From: Candidatus Melainabacteria bacterium
GTDB lineage: Bacteria; Cyanobacteriota; Vampirovibrionia; Obscuribacterales; Obscuribacteraceae
Direction: 5' to 3'
DNA: 64,000 bases
Assembly: GCA_003242885.1 (NCBI GenBank)
Contig: QKMZ01000015.1
Location: 62,001-126,000, forward strand
In this document: positions 8,947-17,817 of the stretch, in pieces
Layout: each line of letters starts with the position of its first letter
How positions within the stretch are numbered: the first letter of the stretch is position 1
Translations under genes and position numbers: made by a program
The notes under the pieces: model-generated
Told to the model about the DNA's origin: nothing
The model's input: the letters and a program-made list of their open reading frames with translations, nothing else
Databases searched by the model: none

Positions 8947-10490
8947 GCACTTACAACACAATAATTTTGGGTTCTTCACCCAATGCTTTAACTGCTGCTT
9001 GTTATCTCGCACGCAGCGGCAAAAAAGTCTTGGTGCTTGAACCAACAGAACACATCGGTGGCGCTGTTTCAACAAATCAGTTTGCTGAAAGCTTTAAGGC
9101 AGACACTGGCTTGATGAGTGGTCGACTCGATGCCGAGATCGTCAAAGATTTGAAGTTGACCGATCACGGTTTGGAGGTCGTCGAGCGCAGCGCACTTTCG
9201 AGTTTACTGCCTGGAGGCAAGAGTTTTACACTCTCCTGCGACCTCGATGCCACCGAGAAAGTAATTGCAGGAATTTCTCCCGCTGACGCGAAGAAGTACC
9301 CGGCATTCATGAATCTCGTAAACCTGGCAAGCAACTTCCTTAAAAGCGCTTACAGTGTGACACCGCCCGTCAACCATCCACCTTCGAAAGAAGATGTTGA
9401 GGTTCTTTCCGAATTGAGCGCTCAGCTCAAAGGATATGGTCGTCGCGAGATGACCGAGGTAATGCGGCTATTGGTGATGTCTGTGCGCGACCTAATGGAT
9501 GAGTGGTTTGTTAGTCCAGAACTCAAAGGACTGCTTGCGACAGCTGCGGTAAGGGGCACCAATCAGGGGCCTTTCGCCGGTAATACGACATATAATCTTT
9601 TGCATCATCTGGCTCAAGGCGATGGCTTTTTCCGTGCCACTGCTAAAGGTGGCATAGGGGCACTCTGCCAGGCGCTGGCCGCGGCAGCGAAATCGTACGG
9701 TGTAGAAATTCGTACTATGTGCGGATCGCTCAGCATCAATGTAGCAGATGGTGTCGCCACGGGGGTGACCGCTGGTACAGAGTCGATTGAAGCTTCGCTA
9801 GTAATTTCAGATTACGATGCTCGACATACATTTACGCATTTGGTTGCACCGCCTGAGCTCGAGCCTGAATTCAATCGTGCCGTGAAAAACCTTAAGTATC
9901 GCGGCGCAGTAGCACGTTTGAATTTTGCACTAAAGGAGTTTCCTGAATTCGCAGGGATTACAGATGAAGCGATGAAAGGAACTCTTGTTTTGGCGCCTAG
10001 TGTTGCATACCTTGAAAAGGCATATGACACCTCCAAGCGCGGAGACGTGCCCGCGCAGCCATATTTGGAAGTAGCCCTTCCAACCATGAGCGATGCAAGT
10101 CTTGCGCCTTCGGGCAAACATGTGATGTCGGTTTGGATGCAATACGCACCATGTCATAGCACTGCAAAGACTGAACATTTGCGTGACCTGGTGCTCGAGC
10201 AATTGAGTGAGTTTTGTCCCAATCTAAAATCGCTGGTGGAGCACTCACAGGTATTTTTGCCAAATGAGTACGAGTCTCAGTTTCACTTGACTGAAGGCAA
10301 TCTCTATGGTGCAGAGATAAGTCTAGCGCAGTCATTCTATTTGCGACCGCTTCCAGGTTTTGCGCAGTACCGCACGCCAATTGCGCAGCTATACCTATGT
10401 GGATCGGCAACGCATCCAGGCGGCATTAGCGGGCTGTCGGGACGTAACGCTGCACGCGAATTAGGGGCTAGAGATATGCTTCCGGCGTAA
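8943..10490 (+). CDS. PYROXD2-like FAD oxidoreductase paralogue (copy 2, degenerate GxGxxG)
   Basis: A 515-residue paralogue of the preceding gene, again joined by an ATGA overlap (8943-8946). It aligns along its whole length with copy 1: the LVLEPTEHIGG block, the mid-protein LMDEWFVSPELKG counterpart of LDEWFEGTALKG, and the C-terminal LYLCGSATHPGG...GRNAA. The Rossmann loop reads LGSSPNA instead of IGGGHNG, so two of the three conserved glycines are replaced (Ser12, Ala15). FAD may be bound weakly or differently, or this chain may be the partner subunit of a heterodimer. The frame is intact and well conserved elsewhere, so it is not a pseudogene. Confidence 0.85.
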   Translation: MSTYNTIILGSSPNALTAACYLARSGKKVLVLEPTEHIGGAVSTNQFAESFKADTGLMSGRLDAEIVKDLKLTDHGLEVVERSALSSLLPGGKSFTLSCDLDATEKVIAGISPADAKKYPAFMNLVNLASNFLKSAYSVTPPVNHPPSKEDVEVLSELSAQLKGYGRREMTEVMRLLVMSVRDLMDEWFVSPELKGLLATAAVRGTNQGPFAGNTTYNLLHHLAQGDGFFRATAKGGIGALCQALAAAAKSYGVEIRTMCGSLSINVADGVATGVTAGTESIEASLVISDYDARHTFTHLVAPPELEPEFNRAVKNLKYRGAVARLNFALKEFPEFAGITDEAMKGTLVLAPSVAYLEKAYDTSKRGDVPAQPYLEVALPTMSDASLAPSGKHVMSVWMQYAPCHSTAKTEHLRDLVLEQLSEFCPNLKSLVEHSQVFLPNEYESQFHLTEGNLYGAEISLAQSFYLRPLPGFAQYRTPIAQLYLCGSATHPGGISGLSGRNAARELGARDMLPA

Positions 10491-10547
10491 AACTAACAGC
10501 CGCAACCAATCTCTTGTTCTCCAGTGGTTGAGCTGTTTGGTGCAGAC

Positions 10548-10799
10548 CTATCTCGTGACGCTCATCTGTGTTTGAACCTTGACGGAGCTATTAGCTCCGA
10601 CACTGCTCTGCGCTGACGATCTCACTGTAGAAGTGGAGATATGTCTTCTTGGCGCTCTTTTCTTGATGCGCAACACGGGCCTATTTTTTGTGATGGTAGT
10701 TGTGCTGCTAGTTGTCGTGGCTGTTTGTGCTTCTCCTGGCAAATTGCAGAGCATCGGAACGAAGGCTGCCAGAAATGCGGCCATAAATTTCTTTGTCAT
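10548..10799 (-). CDS. small secreted basic Thr/Ser-rich protein
   Basis: An 83-residue protein. ATG 10799 is preceded by GGAG six bases upstream, so I prefer it to the longer frame from 10811. A clear Sec signal (MTKKFMAAFLAAFVPML, cleavage probably after GEA) precedes a mature part of about 55 residues. That part is rich in Thr/Ser with a basic centre (RIKKRAPRR). No family recognised. It is convergent with the flavoprotein operon; only about 57 bases separate the stops. Confidence 0.6.
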   Translation of the reverse strand: MTKKFMAAFLAAFVPMLCNLPGEAQTATTTSSTTTITKNRPVLRIKKRAPRRHISTSTVRSSAQSSVGANSSVKVQTQMSVTR

Positions 10800-11002
10800 T
10801 TCAAACTCCAATCAGTGCAGTCAGTAGAGGTCCCCGTTGCAAGACTGGTGAATGATTTCAATGTTCCTCGTCCGAATGCTCTAGAGCGTGAAGTTAAATG
10901 ATTCGTACATTAGACTTCGTCTTGCGAGGCTTGAGCTGGTGATAGACTCTTTGCGTTGTGAAGAAGGCGCCCCGGTGCAGTACTGTTGTAAAGGAAAACG
11001 TC

Positions 11003-11797
11003 ATGACAATTAGATCTCACGTAATCGACTATGTAATCCTCGGTGACGATATGCAGGCTGTGGAGATCGAGCTTGATCCGGGAGAAACAGTGATTGCCGA
11101 AGCCGGTGCCATGAATTACATGGAAGAAGGCATTTCATTCGAGGCAAAAATGGGCGACGGAACAGACGCCGATCAGGGAATGATGGGCAAATTGTTCGGC
11201 GCTGGCAAACGTCTTCTGGCTGGCGAGTCATTGATGATTACTCACTTTACCAACCAGGGCCGCGGCAAACAAAAGGTTGCCTTCGCTGCACCTTACCCGG
11301 GCAAAATCATTCCGATGAATCTCGGCGAGATGGGCGGTGAAGTTCTTGTTCAACGAGATGGCTTTCTTTGTGCTGCATTCGGCACAAAACTGAACGTTGC
11401 TTTTACTCAAAAGCTTGGAGCTGGTTTCTTCGGCGGAGAAGGATTTGTTCTTCAAAGCCTGAAGGGTGATGGTCTGGCATTTGTGCATGCCTGCGGCGCT
11501 ATTATTAAACGTGAACTGCGCGGCGAAACACTACGCGTTGACACCGGGTGTATCGTGGCATTCACTCCAGGTATCTCTTACGATATTCAGCGTGCTGGAA
11601 ATTTGAAGTCGATGATCTTCGGTGGTGAAGGACTATTCTTGGCGACGCTTAGAGGAACAGGAACAGTCTGGATGCAGAGCTTGCCATTCTCTCGTCTTGC
11701 CAATCGAATTCTCGAACATGCTCCACAAAGTGGTGGAAACACCGTCGAGCAAGGCGGCGGGCTAATGGGCCTTGGCAGAATGTTCGAATCAGAGTGA
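11003..11797 (+). CDS. AIM24/TIGR00266-family protein
   Basis: 264 residues from ATG 11003, preceded by AAAGGAAAA; a GTG 45 bases upstream is a weaker alternative. The sequence VEIELDPGETVIAEAGAMNYMEEGI near the N-terminus, MITHFTNQG near 75, LQSLKGDGLAFVHACG near 155 and the FGGEGLFLATLRGTGTVWMQSLP segment near 210 are typical of the AIM24 (formerly DUF124, TIGR00266) beta-sandwich family. Bacterial members have no settled biochemical role; yeast AIM24 is mitochondrial. No signal peptide, so it is probably cytoplasmic. The gene ends only three bases before the stop of the convergent L,D-transpeptidase gene. Confidence 0.88.
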   Translation: MTIRSHVIDYVILGDDMQAVEIELDPGETVIAEAGAMNYMEEGISFEAKMGDGTDADQGMMGKLFGAGKRLLAGESLMITHFTNQGRGKQKVAFAAPYPGKIIPMNLGEMGGEVLVQRDGFLCAAFGTKLNVAFTQKLGAGFFGGEGFVLQSLKGDGLAFVHACGAIIKRELRGETLRVDTGCIVAFTPGISYDIQRAGNLKSMIFGGEGLFLATLRGTGTVWMQSLPFSRLANRILEHAPQSGGNTVEQGGGLMGLGRMFESE

Positions 11798-11800
11798 ACT

Positions 11801-12475
11801 CTAAGCAGATTTTCTTGCACCGAAATCTGATTTGTTGAGCACTGTTCCTTTGAATCTGCGCACCACGTACACAGGTGTCCCCGCACGCACCATTCCATAC
11901 AAGCGTGAAATATCGCTGTTGGAGTGGCGGATGCAGCCATGGCTGACGCTTTTACGAATCAAGTTGGGTTGATTGGTTCCATGCAGTAGCAGTTCGTATT
12001 TGTTTAAATAGATCGCCGCTACGCCCAATGGATTGTTGCGGTCTTGATTGTAAGGCGCGTACTTGCGCTTCTTCCCCTTGATTGTTTTCGGCACTATCCA
12101 TTCTGGATATTGCTTCTTGCCTGTTACAACATAGCGGCCTGATGGAGTCGGCTTATCTTGCGAACCGATCGCGTTGGAGATTGTTAGCACTCTCACTACT
12201 CCACGATCTTGTAGTTGCAGTGCATAAGTAAAATGACTGCCTTTATCCACAATTATTACTGTTGGCTGGTCTGAATGATACCCGTTCATCTTCATCACAG
12301 AACCGAGCACATAGTGATTATTGACGAAGACCCCATCAGATTTCGGGTTTTTCGCGCCGCTTGCAGAATTTTTCGCAGGGGAATTTTTATGTGGTGCGGC
12401 TGTGGCTGCACTCGCGAATGCGAAATGGCACATGAAAATTACCAGTAAATAAGCCATGTACCTTTGTAATCGCAT
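11801..12475 (-). CDS. L,D-transpeptidase (YkuD domain)
   Basis: 224 residues from ATG 12475, which follows a GGGGGA ribosome site. The N-terminal signal (MRLQRYMAYLLVIFMCHFAFASAATAA) directs it to the periplasm. The YkuD catalytic region is complete: HGT near residue 165 and SHGCIRH near 178, with the nucleophilic Cys. Such enzymes make 3-3 peptidoglycan cross-links or attach proteins to the wall, using tetrapeptide donors. It lies 19 bases downstream of the M23 peptidase gene in the same direction, so the two form a peptidoglycan-remodelling operon. Confidence 0.92.
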   Translation of the reverse strand: MRLQRYMAYLLVIFMCHFAFASAATAAPHKNSPAKNSASGAKNPKSDGVFVNNHYVLGSVMKMNGYHSDQPTVIIVDKGSHFTYALQLQDRGVVRVLTISNAIGSQDKPTPSGRYVVTGKKQYPEWIVPKTIKGKKRKYAPYNQDRNNPLGVAAIYLNKYELLLHGTNQPNLIRKSVSHGCIRHSNSDISRLYGMVRAGTPVYVVRRFKGTVLNKSDFGARKSA

Positions 12476-12494
12476 TGAGAATATCCCCCTTTCT

Positions 12495-13184
12495 TTATGG
12501 TTTTGCTTTGTTTGGTTTGTAGACTTCATAGGGATCGAGTGCGCGCGCTTGCCACCATTTTTTATCAGGCGTCAAAACAGAAATTGAAAGATGCAAATGT
12601 GGTGTATTGGGCGGTGCATTACCGGAGGTGCCGACAAACCCTATGATTTGCCCGCGTTTTACCTTGTCTCCCTCTTTCAAATTTGGCTCGTACTTTTCCA
12701 AATGCGCGTAGTAATAAACATATTTGCCGCTCGGATCTATTTGGTAAATTGTGTTGCCGCCAAACCGACTTAGGAAAAGCTTTGCAATTGTGCCGTCTTC
12801 TAATGCACGTATGGGAGTGTTTCGAGGAGCAAGAATGTCTGTGGCTTCATGCACGCTGTCGCCTCTCTTTTCGTAGAAAGATCCTTTGAGATTGTCGGCA
12901 GAGATGCCGTCTATTGGAAGCAGCAGATGTCTTGCGCTAAGCTCTGCTATCGCTGAACGTATTTGGGCATCTGATACCAGTGCGACAATATCTATTGCCT
13001 TGCTCTCTTTACCTCGCTTATTTTCTAGACCTGCTTCCTTTTCAAGCTTCTCGCTTTGAGCGAATGCCTGTCCTCGGATGGGACTTGACTGTGCAATAAG
13101 TTGGGCAAAGAGAGCCTGTAGAAGAACGATAAAGATCGCGATGGTAAACGCCTTGGAAATACTAATTTTTCTCGTTCGCAACAT
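12495..13184 (-). CDS. M23 (LytM-type) peptidoglycan endopeptidase
   Basis: 229 residues. An N-terminal hydrophobic stretch (about residues 11-32) serves as signal or anchor, followed by a charged linker. The LytM domain holds the zinc ligands in HEATD (about 111-115; the usual spacing is HxxxD with Gly before Asp, here Thr) and HLHLS near 197. VGTSGNA, the typical strand before the last His, is present. The family cleaves peptide cross-bridges of peptidoglycan, or acts as an amidase activator when ligands are lost; here they look intact. It is first gene of a pair with the L,D-transpeptidase. Confidence 0.9.
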   Translation of the reverse strand: MLRTRKISISKAFTIAIFIVLLQALFAQLIAQSSPIRGQAFAQSEKLEKEAGLENKRGKESKAIDIVALVSDAQIRSAIAELSARHLLLPIDGISADNLKGSFYEKRGDSVHEATDILAPRNTPIRALEDGTIAKLFLSRFGGNTIYQIDPSGKYVYYYAHLEKYEPNLKEGDKVKRGQIIGFVGTSGNAPPNTPHLHLSISVLTPDKKWWQARALDPYEVYKPNKAKP

Positions 13185-13345
13185 CCAGCTCGTTTTCCTA
13201 GATTTTAAAAACTCAAAAATTTGGTTTCAAAACAAAGATTTGAAAACAACGCTCGGGAAATAGGAACCCTTCCAACGCGTCGCTAGAAGTCGAAGACCGG
13301 AGCTGCGGCCTGTTAGTTCCCAAGATTGCTCTAAGCGGCAAATTC

Positions 13346-13387
13346 CAGCGGAACAACCGTAGCATCGGCTTGTTGCTGTTTTTTTTT
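13346..13387 (+). terminator. orphan stem-loop with T9 tract on + strand
   Basis: CAGC(GG)AACAA pairs with TTGTTGCTG (13370-13378), followed directly by nine T residues. That is the shape of a rho-independent terminator for + strand transcription, yet both flanking genes lie on the minus strand. It may end a small RNA or antisense transcript, or be fortuitous. Confidence 0.35.
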
Positions 13388-13473
13388 GCGTGTCACTTAC
13401 GGCTGCGAAGATGCAGTCACGTAAACTTTCTCGTGTCTGTTTTCGGGGATTCCTCGCAGGAACTGCGGAAAAT

Positions 13474-14253
13474 CTATTTGTCCAGAATCATCTCTTCGAG
13501 CATGTTTACTGCCTGCTCAGTCTTTTTCTTCCGTTGAGTCACTTCATTGAGTGATTTGACGCATTTGAAGTTAGTAGGATATGAAAATTCCGAGATTGGC
13601 ACTGACGTTTCCATAAATGAGATTGTGTCGAGGGTCGTGTCCACTCTTTTGTTTGGATAGTTTCGTGTTCGTTTGAGCAGCAATCCTGTTTCATTAGGCA
13701 TTCCGTAAATGCCGCGCAAGAAATTCTGAACTGGGGGATCGAACTTTATAAACCGGCTCAGCAAAAGTTCTTCAGATTTAAACTCTGCAGATCTGCTCGG
13801 GCTCTCTCTGTAAATCATTTCGACTTGCTCTTTAACAGGGTCGGAGCTAGCGACTGTCTGCACCACTAATTCTGCCGGCTTGCCTCGCCACATTGACGGC
13901 ACTCGAGATTTCTCTTTTGCCTTTTGTTTGTCCACCAGTCTGAAGGCCCGGAAACGCCATTCGTCGTTGGTGAAAACCATTCCGATTCTTTCTTTTTCGT
14001 TGGTGACTTTAACGTCCCATTTTGGCGGCAGACCTACACACACGATGTGTTGTCCTGGGCACAGCATTTTGACGCCTGCCCTGCTCAAATAAAGAGTGAT
14101 CTTGCCCTCTAATTGGCTGGTCTGCTCTACTTTCCACACCTTAATCATCTTCTGCAAATGCTGTGCAGCTTGCACAGGCGACTCAACGCACATAAATGCA
14201 ATTGCTGTGGCTATAAGAATTGACCGGTGCTTATAGAACTTTTGGCGCCGCAA
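13474..14253 (-). CDS. exported hypothetical protein
   Basis: About 259 residues if started at TTG 14253, which follows AAGGAG by eight bases. The frame is open to 14406, but that would overlap the divergent methyltransferase gene. After a basic start (LRRQKFYKHR) comes a hydrophobic signal (SILIATAIAFMCVESPVQAA) and a probable cleavage site. The mature protein is a mixed alpha/beta chain with VWKVEQTSQLEGKITLYLS at its start. This beta-hairpin style is seen in outer-membrane-lipoprotein-sorting-like (LolA-type) or DUF4412-type periplasmic proteins, but I cannot assign it. The C-terminus is a charged helix. Confidence 0.6.
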   Translation of the reverse strand: MRRQKFYKHRSILIATAIAFMCVESPVQAAQHLQKMIKVWKVEQTSQLEGKITLYLSRAGVKMLCPGQHIVCVGLPPKWDVKVTNEKERIGMVFTNDEWRFRAFRLVDKQKAKEKSRVPSMWRGKPAELVVQTVASSDPVKEQVEMIYRESPSRSAEFKSEELLLSRFIKFDPPVQNFLRGIYGMPNETGLLLKRTRNYPNKRVDTTLDTISFMETSVPISEFSYPTNFKCVKSLNEVTQRKKKTEQAVNMLEEMILDK

Positions 14254-14376
14254 CAGATTCACTCCTTGGGTCGACCAGCTACTATTATCCCCCAAAAACC
14301 GATTTTGGCGAGTCGTCAGGATGTTAGGATCGTTTGCCTGAATAGATGCCAGAAATGTATAGGGGGCTCGGAGCCT

Positions 14377-14985
14377 ATGAGCACGGAAATCAGTTGGGAA
14401 GAACATTACAAAAACGCGACCGATCGCTTGCCTTGGGACATCGGTACGCCCGCTCCAGAGCTTCAGGATGCCTTCAAAGAATTGAAATTGCAGGGTAAAC
14501 CAGTTTTAGAGATCGGCTGTGGAACAGGCACGAACGCTATCTGGATGGCACAGCAGAACTGTAAGGTTGTGGCCACAGATATCTCGCCAACGGCGATCGA
14601 ACAGGCTAAGGCAAAAACCAGCGAGGCAAAAGCAGATGTTGACTATGTTTTGGCAGATATTTGTGAGACGCCGGCAGTAAAGGACGGTGCTGTTGATTTT
14701 GTTTTTGACAGAGGCGTCTATCATGTGATGTCACCTGAGAAGCGTTCTGTATTTGCCAAGCGCGTAGCTGATTCTTTGAGCAGTGGTGGGTACTGGCTGT
14801 GTCTGGCTGGTTCGAAGGATGAAGTTCGGGAGAATCCTGAGGTCGGCCCGCCGCAACTTTCTGCTGTTGAAGTACTCGAGCCCATGGAAAAATTCTTCGA
14901 AATTCACAAGCTTGAGCGAGCCCACTTCTTCCTTCCCAATGGGACCAAACACGTCGCCTGGCTCGTGCTCGTCAAGAAAAGATAG
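14377..14985 (+). CDS. class I SAM-dependent methyltransferase (TPMT-like)
   Basis: 202 residues from ATG 14377, preceded by CGGAG. The N-terminal block WEEHYKNATDRLPWDIGTPAPEL is characteristic of the thiopurine-methyltransferase-like group of small-molecule methyltransferases. The SAM-binding motif I is VLEIGCGTGTNAIWMA (about 45-60), followed by the acidic ATDIS motif and DFVFDRGVYHVM. It is a soluble protein of usual family length. Substrate unknown; relatives act on thiols, chalcogens or halides. It is divergent from the exported protein at 13474-14253. Confidence 0.88.
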   Translation: MSTEISWEEHYKNATDRLPWDIGTPAPELQDAFKELKLQGKPVLEIGCGTGTNAIWMAQQNCKVVATDISPTAIEQAKAKTSEAKADVDYVLADICETPAVKDGAVDFVFDRGVYHVMSPEKRSVFAKRVADSLSSGGYWLCLAGSKDEVRENPEVGPPQLSAVEVLEPMEKFFEIHKLERAHFFLPNGTKHVAWLVLVKKR

Positions 14986-15186
14986 AGCCGCCAGGCTTTA
15001 ATCACGTTATGGGACTAAAAACGTATCCCGGGGTATCGCTGTGTCGTCCCGCGGGAAAGTCAACCTGGATGTCTGTCAACGTTTGTTGGAACAGTCTTTT
15101 GGGATTTACACAAAGCTGCCACAAAGTTATGGTCAAATCTATCGTGCCATCTGCGGCACCCCTTACTAGCACACCAGGTTACGTTT

Positions 15187-15966
15187 ATGAAAAACAGGCA
15201 CTTCCTCGCCTTTGCGGTTTCGTCGCTGGTAGCTCTTTGCTCTAACACATTGGTTTTTGCAGCTGAAGTAGCGGGCTCTATCGAGACCACGCCGCTTGAA
15301 GTTCAATACACAGCAGTCAGCGAAGAGTTGACCACGCAGTTAAAACAACTTGCATCCCTGGGAGGCGGTATCACGCCTTTCGTGAACCGCCAGAAGCAAA
15401 TCGATCAAGTCTTTACTGCTGGTGCCCATGAACGTGCTGTGAATGACCTGCTTCATTTGAATAATAGTGTCAAAGAACAGCTGTCCAACTTGAAAGCGCT
15501 GAGAACTGCGAAGAAAGTTGCCGCTCCTGTTAAAGTCGCCGCTGCTAGACCTAGCGCTCACACGAACTCTTTGGCTGTTTCACCAGCCAGCATGTCTCAA
15601 TTGAATATGCTGATGGTCAACCAGGCTTGTGCTGGAAATTATTCGAACTATGAAGGTGATGCTGATGGTTATGCCAAAACCGTCGCCAATGACATTCTTG
15701 CCAGAGAGCTTGGGAATCTCGGAATTCCGTGCAAAGGTCCCTTTCGTGTTGAAAGATTCCGCAACCTGCAGCGCATAAACGAATTGCGCCAGAAAGGTCA
15801 AAAAATAGATGGTTATCTCGACTACCACAGACGAACTGAAGAATTGGCTTCTCTTGCGAGAAACGATTCATCAAGACTGGGTCAGTTGAGCAGTGAAGTC
15901 CGTTATTTAGAGCAGCAACTCGGACTGTCACCACTTACGGGTTCGCTTAAGCTCGCTACTTACTAA
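15187..15966 (+). CDS. secreted hypothetical protein
   Basis: 259 residues with a strong Sec signal (MKNRHFLAFAVSSLVALCSNTLVFAAE). The mature chain is mainly helical. An early segment (TTPLEVQYTAVSEELTTQL...) recurs as a helix-turn-helix unit with Lys/Arg-rich linkers, and a Gly/Asn/Tyr patch (CAGNYSNYEGDADGYAK) follows in the middle. No family recognised. Its stop is two bases before the ATG of the next gene, so the pair is probably co-transcribed. Confidence 0.7.
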   Translation: MKNRHFLAFAVSSLVALCSNTLVFAAEVAGSIETTPLEVQYTAVSEELTTQLKQLASLGGGITPFVNRQKQIDQVFTAGAHERAVNDLLHLNNSVKEQLSNLKALRTAKKVAAPVKVAAARPSAHTNSLAVSPASMSQLNMLMVNQACAGNYSNYEGDADGYAKTVANDILARELGNLGIPCKGPFRVERFRNLQRINELRQKGQKIDGYLDYHRRTEELASLARNDSSRLGQLSSEVRYLEQQLGLSPLTGSLKLATY

Positions 15967-15968
15967 TC

Positions 15969-17351
15969 ATGTCCTTCTCCGATACATCTCTACAATTAGA
16001 AGCAACCGACAGAATGCTCGCACATGCTGCTGAGTTAGCTTCGCAGGGACGTCTTGCTGAAGCGGAAATGCTGTACCAGGATAGTCTAAAAAATATCGTT
16101 GGTCTGTATGGAGCCAGAAGCCTTAAAGCTTGCTCTTGCCTTTTGGAGCTTTCGGATGTTTATTATCACAACGAACAGTATGCAGAGGTCATAACTCTTT
16201 TGGAGCAAGTTCTCGTCACCAGTCAGAGCGAAGAGATATTTACTGACGAAAAACTTCTTTCAATCAAGTTTAAGCTGGGTAGAGCACTAGAGAAAAGTGG
16301 CAATCTCAGACAAGCAGGAGAGTGCTATTCAGAAGTTCTTAACAAAGCAAAAGTAGTCTGCGGTCCAGAGTCAGCATTCACCAAAACGGTTGCAGAGTGT
16401 GTGCGATCTCTTGCCAAAAGATTCGCTCAAACCTCAAGTGGTGAGTCAACCGCAGAACATCAGGATTCTTCTATACATCGATTCCTACGCGAAGTTCCCA
16501 GAAATCGAGCATATAACTCTGAAATCGATTCACATCCGCAATTGTTTCGTCGAAATCTGCGCGCAATTATAACAATTCCGACTGCCTGCATTCTTGTTGT
16601 CTGGCTATTCTTCTCGGGAGTGCTCGAAGACAAAACAAGTAGTCACATAGAAAAAGCGAAGGAATCTGGTGCGAGCGCAACGGCTGCGCTGAACCCCACA
16701 GATTTGGCGGAGTGTGCTGGTCACTATAGTTCTACTGATGGTATCAAACAATTTGATGTGCAGGACGGCGGCAAAGGCGTTTTAGTATTTGGACCCGATG
16801 CGGAAGAAGTGAAGGTTTCTAAGCTGTCCGGTGAGCTCTATGCCGAAAGTGAAGGATTGAGGGTGGTTTTTAGACCAACCGGTAATTCTCTGGTGGACGA
16901 GAAGGGTGTAAAACTGTTTAAACGTGGAACGCCAGAACTCGGAGTCATCGCTGCTGCACGTAAGTTGGCTAGTGATTTCAATCGTTATTATGCTCGCTAC
17001 GGCAAGTATCCTCGCTCTCAAATGAGTCTTCAATCTGCTGGAATTTCATATAGCAACGCTCTTACTCTCAGACCCACACAGCCTAAGTTGATGGCTGTCA
17101 GCTCGGACAATGCTAGTTCTTCAATGACACTTTCGGATTATCAAAATGCCAATTGGATGGCTACCAACCTGCTGGCAATGAATGGTGCAATGGGTGAACC
17201 CGGCGGAATTGAAGTGCATGTATTTCCTATCTCCAGTCTAGGCGAGACGGTATTCATCCGAGGCTTTGATAGAGATGGGCACCTTCTGCCAAGCAGCAGC
17301 GCCGGCAAATGCTTTACCATCGTGCTCGTGGCTGGCAATGTGAGCAAATAG
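15969..17351 (+). CDS. TPR protein with one membrane anchor
   Basis: 460 residues. Residues 10-160 hold three to four TPR-like helical pairs (e.g. AAELASQGRLAEAEMLYQDSL and GRALEKSGNLRQAGECYSEVL) and would be cytoplasmic. A single transmembrane helix (IITIPTACILVVWLFFSGVL, about 198-218) follows, then an external domain of about 230 residues with beta-type segments (SGELYAESEGLRVVFRPTG). This is a one-pass architecture linking an internal scaffold to an envelope domain. It starts two bases after the secreted gene 15187-15966 and ends at a strong terminator. Function unknown. Confidence 0.72.
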   Translation: MSFSDTSLQLEATDRMLAHAAELASQGRLAEAEMLYQDSLKNIVGLYGARSLKACSCLLELSDVYYHNEQYAEVITLLEQVLVTSQSEEIFTDEKLLSIKFKLGRALEKSGNLRQAGECYSEVLNKAKVVCGPESAFTKTVAECVRSLAKRFAQTSSGESTAEHQDSSIHRFLREVPRNRAYNSEIDSHPQLFRRNLRAIITIPTACILVVWLFFSGVLEDKTSSHIEKAKESGASATAALNPTDLAECAGHYSSTDGIKQFDVQDGGKGVLVFGPDAEEVKVSKLSGELYAESEGLRVVFRPTGNSLVDEKGVKLFKRGTPELGVIAAARKLASDFNRYYARYGKYPRSQMSLQSAGISYSNALTLRPTQPKLMAVSSDNASSSMTLSDYQNANWMATNLLAMNGAMGEPGGIEVHVFPISSLGETVFIRGFDRDGHLLPSSSAGKCFTIVLVAGNVSK

Positions 17352-17360
17352 CGCCACCTA

Positions 17361-17390
17361 AAAGAGGGGGCCGCGCACGGCCCCCTTCTT
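17361..17390 (+). terminator. strong GC hairpin terminator
   Basis: GGGGGCC and GGCCCCC form a perfect 7-bp stem around GCGCAC, followed by TTCTT and preceded by AAAG. It sits 10 bases past the TPR gene stop and faces the convergent gene at 17449, so it probably works in both directions. Confidence 0.85.
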
Positions 17391-17448
17391 CTGATCGCAT
17401 TTGTAAGCGCCTGTCCCGCGATCTATATCCTCCTTGAGCACGACCTAC

Positions 17449-17817
17449 TTATTTGGCAACCGTTGCGATTTCCCACGAGAGATTGTTTGCCGCGTGTGCG
17501 TCCAGTATCGATTCAATTTGATCGAGCTTGCGCATTATTGGCGCATTGCTGCGTACCGAACTGTCGATAGCGAAGTATTCGTTTTCTGCGCGAGCACCAT
17601 CGAGGTCTCGCTGTAGTTGTGCCATTTCATAACCGTTAATCAAACCAGCGTTAAACGCGCATTGAATTTCCCTCGAGATTTGCGATTCTCTTTGATTTAC
17701 TGGACCGCGCATATGATGCGCTGTAAACGGAGTATCAGCAAACGCTGCCGGCATCGATAGGAAAGTTAGTACTACGAGTGGTGCAACTATTTCTAGCTTG
17801 ATGTTCGAGAGCTTCAT
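17449..17817 (-). CDS. small secreted hypothetical protein
   Basis: 122 residues with a clear start (GGAGGATACGACC then ATG) and a Sec signal (about residues 1-27, ending SMPAAFAD). The mature part is about 95 residues, mostly helical and hydrophilic, with REIQCAFNAGLINGYEMAQLQRDLDGA in the centre. That pattern (helix, glycine turn, E-x-x-x-L) resembles one unit of the repeats in the 942-residue protein at 44939-47767, where SGRLT-x-x-EA-x-x-L occupies the same position. This suggests a shared fold (inference). Function unknown. Confidence 0.7.
   Translation of the reverse strand: MKLSNIKLEIVAPLVVLTFLSMPAAFADTPFTAHHMRGPVNQRESQISREIQCAFNAGLINGYEMAQLQRDLDGARAENEYFAIDSSVRSNAPIMRKLDQIESILDAHAANNLSWEIATVAK

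Noticed and set aside
12241..12252. DnaA-box-like TTATCCACA
   Set aside because: A single copy inside the L,D-transpeptidase gene, with no cluster, AT-rich unwinding region or dnaA/dnaN genes.
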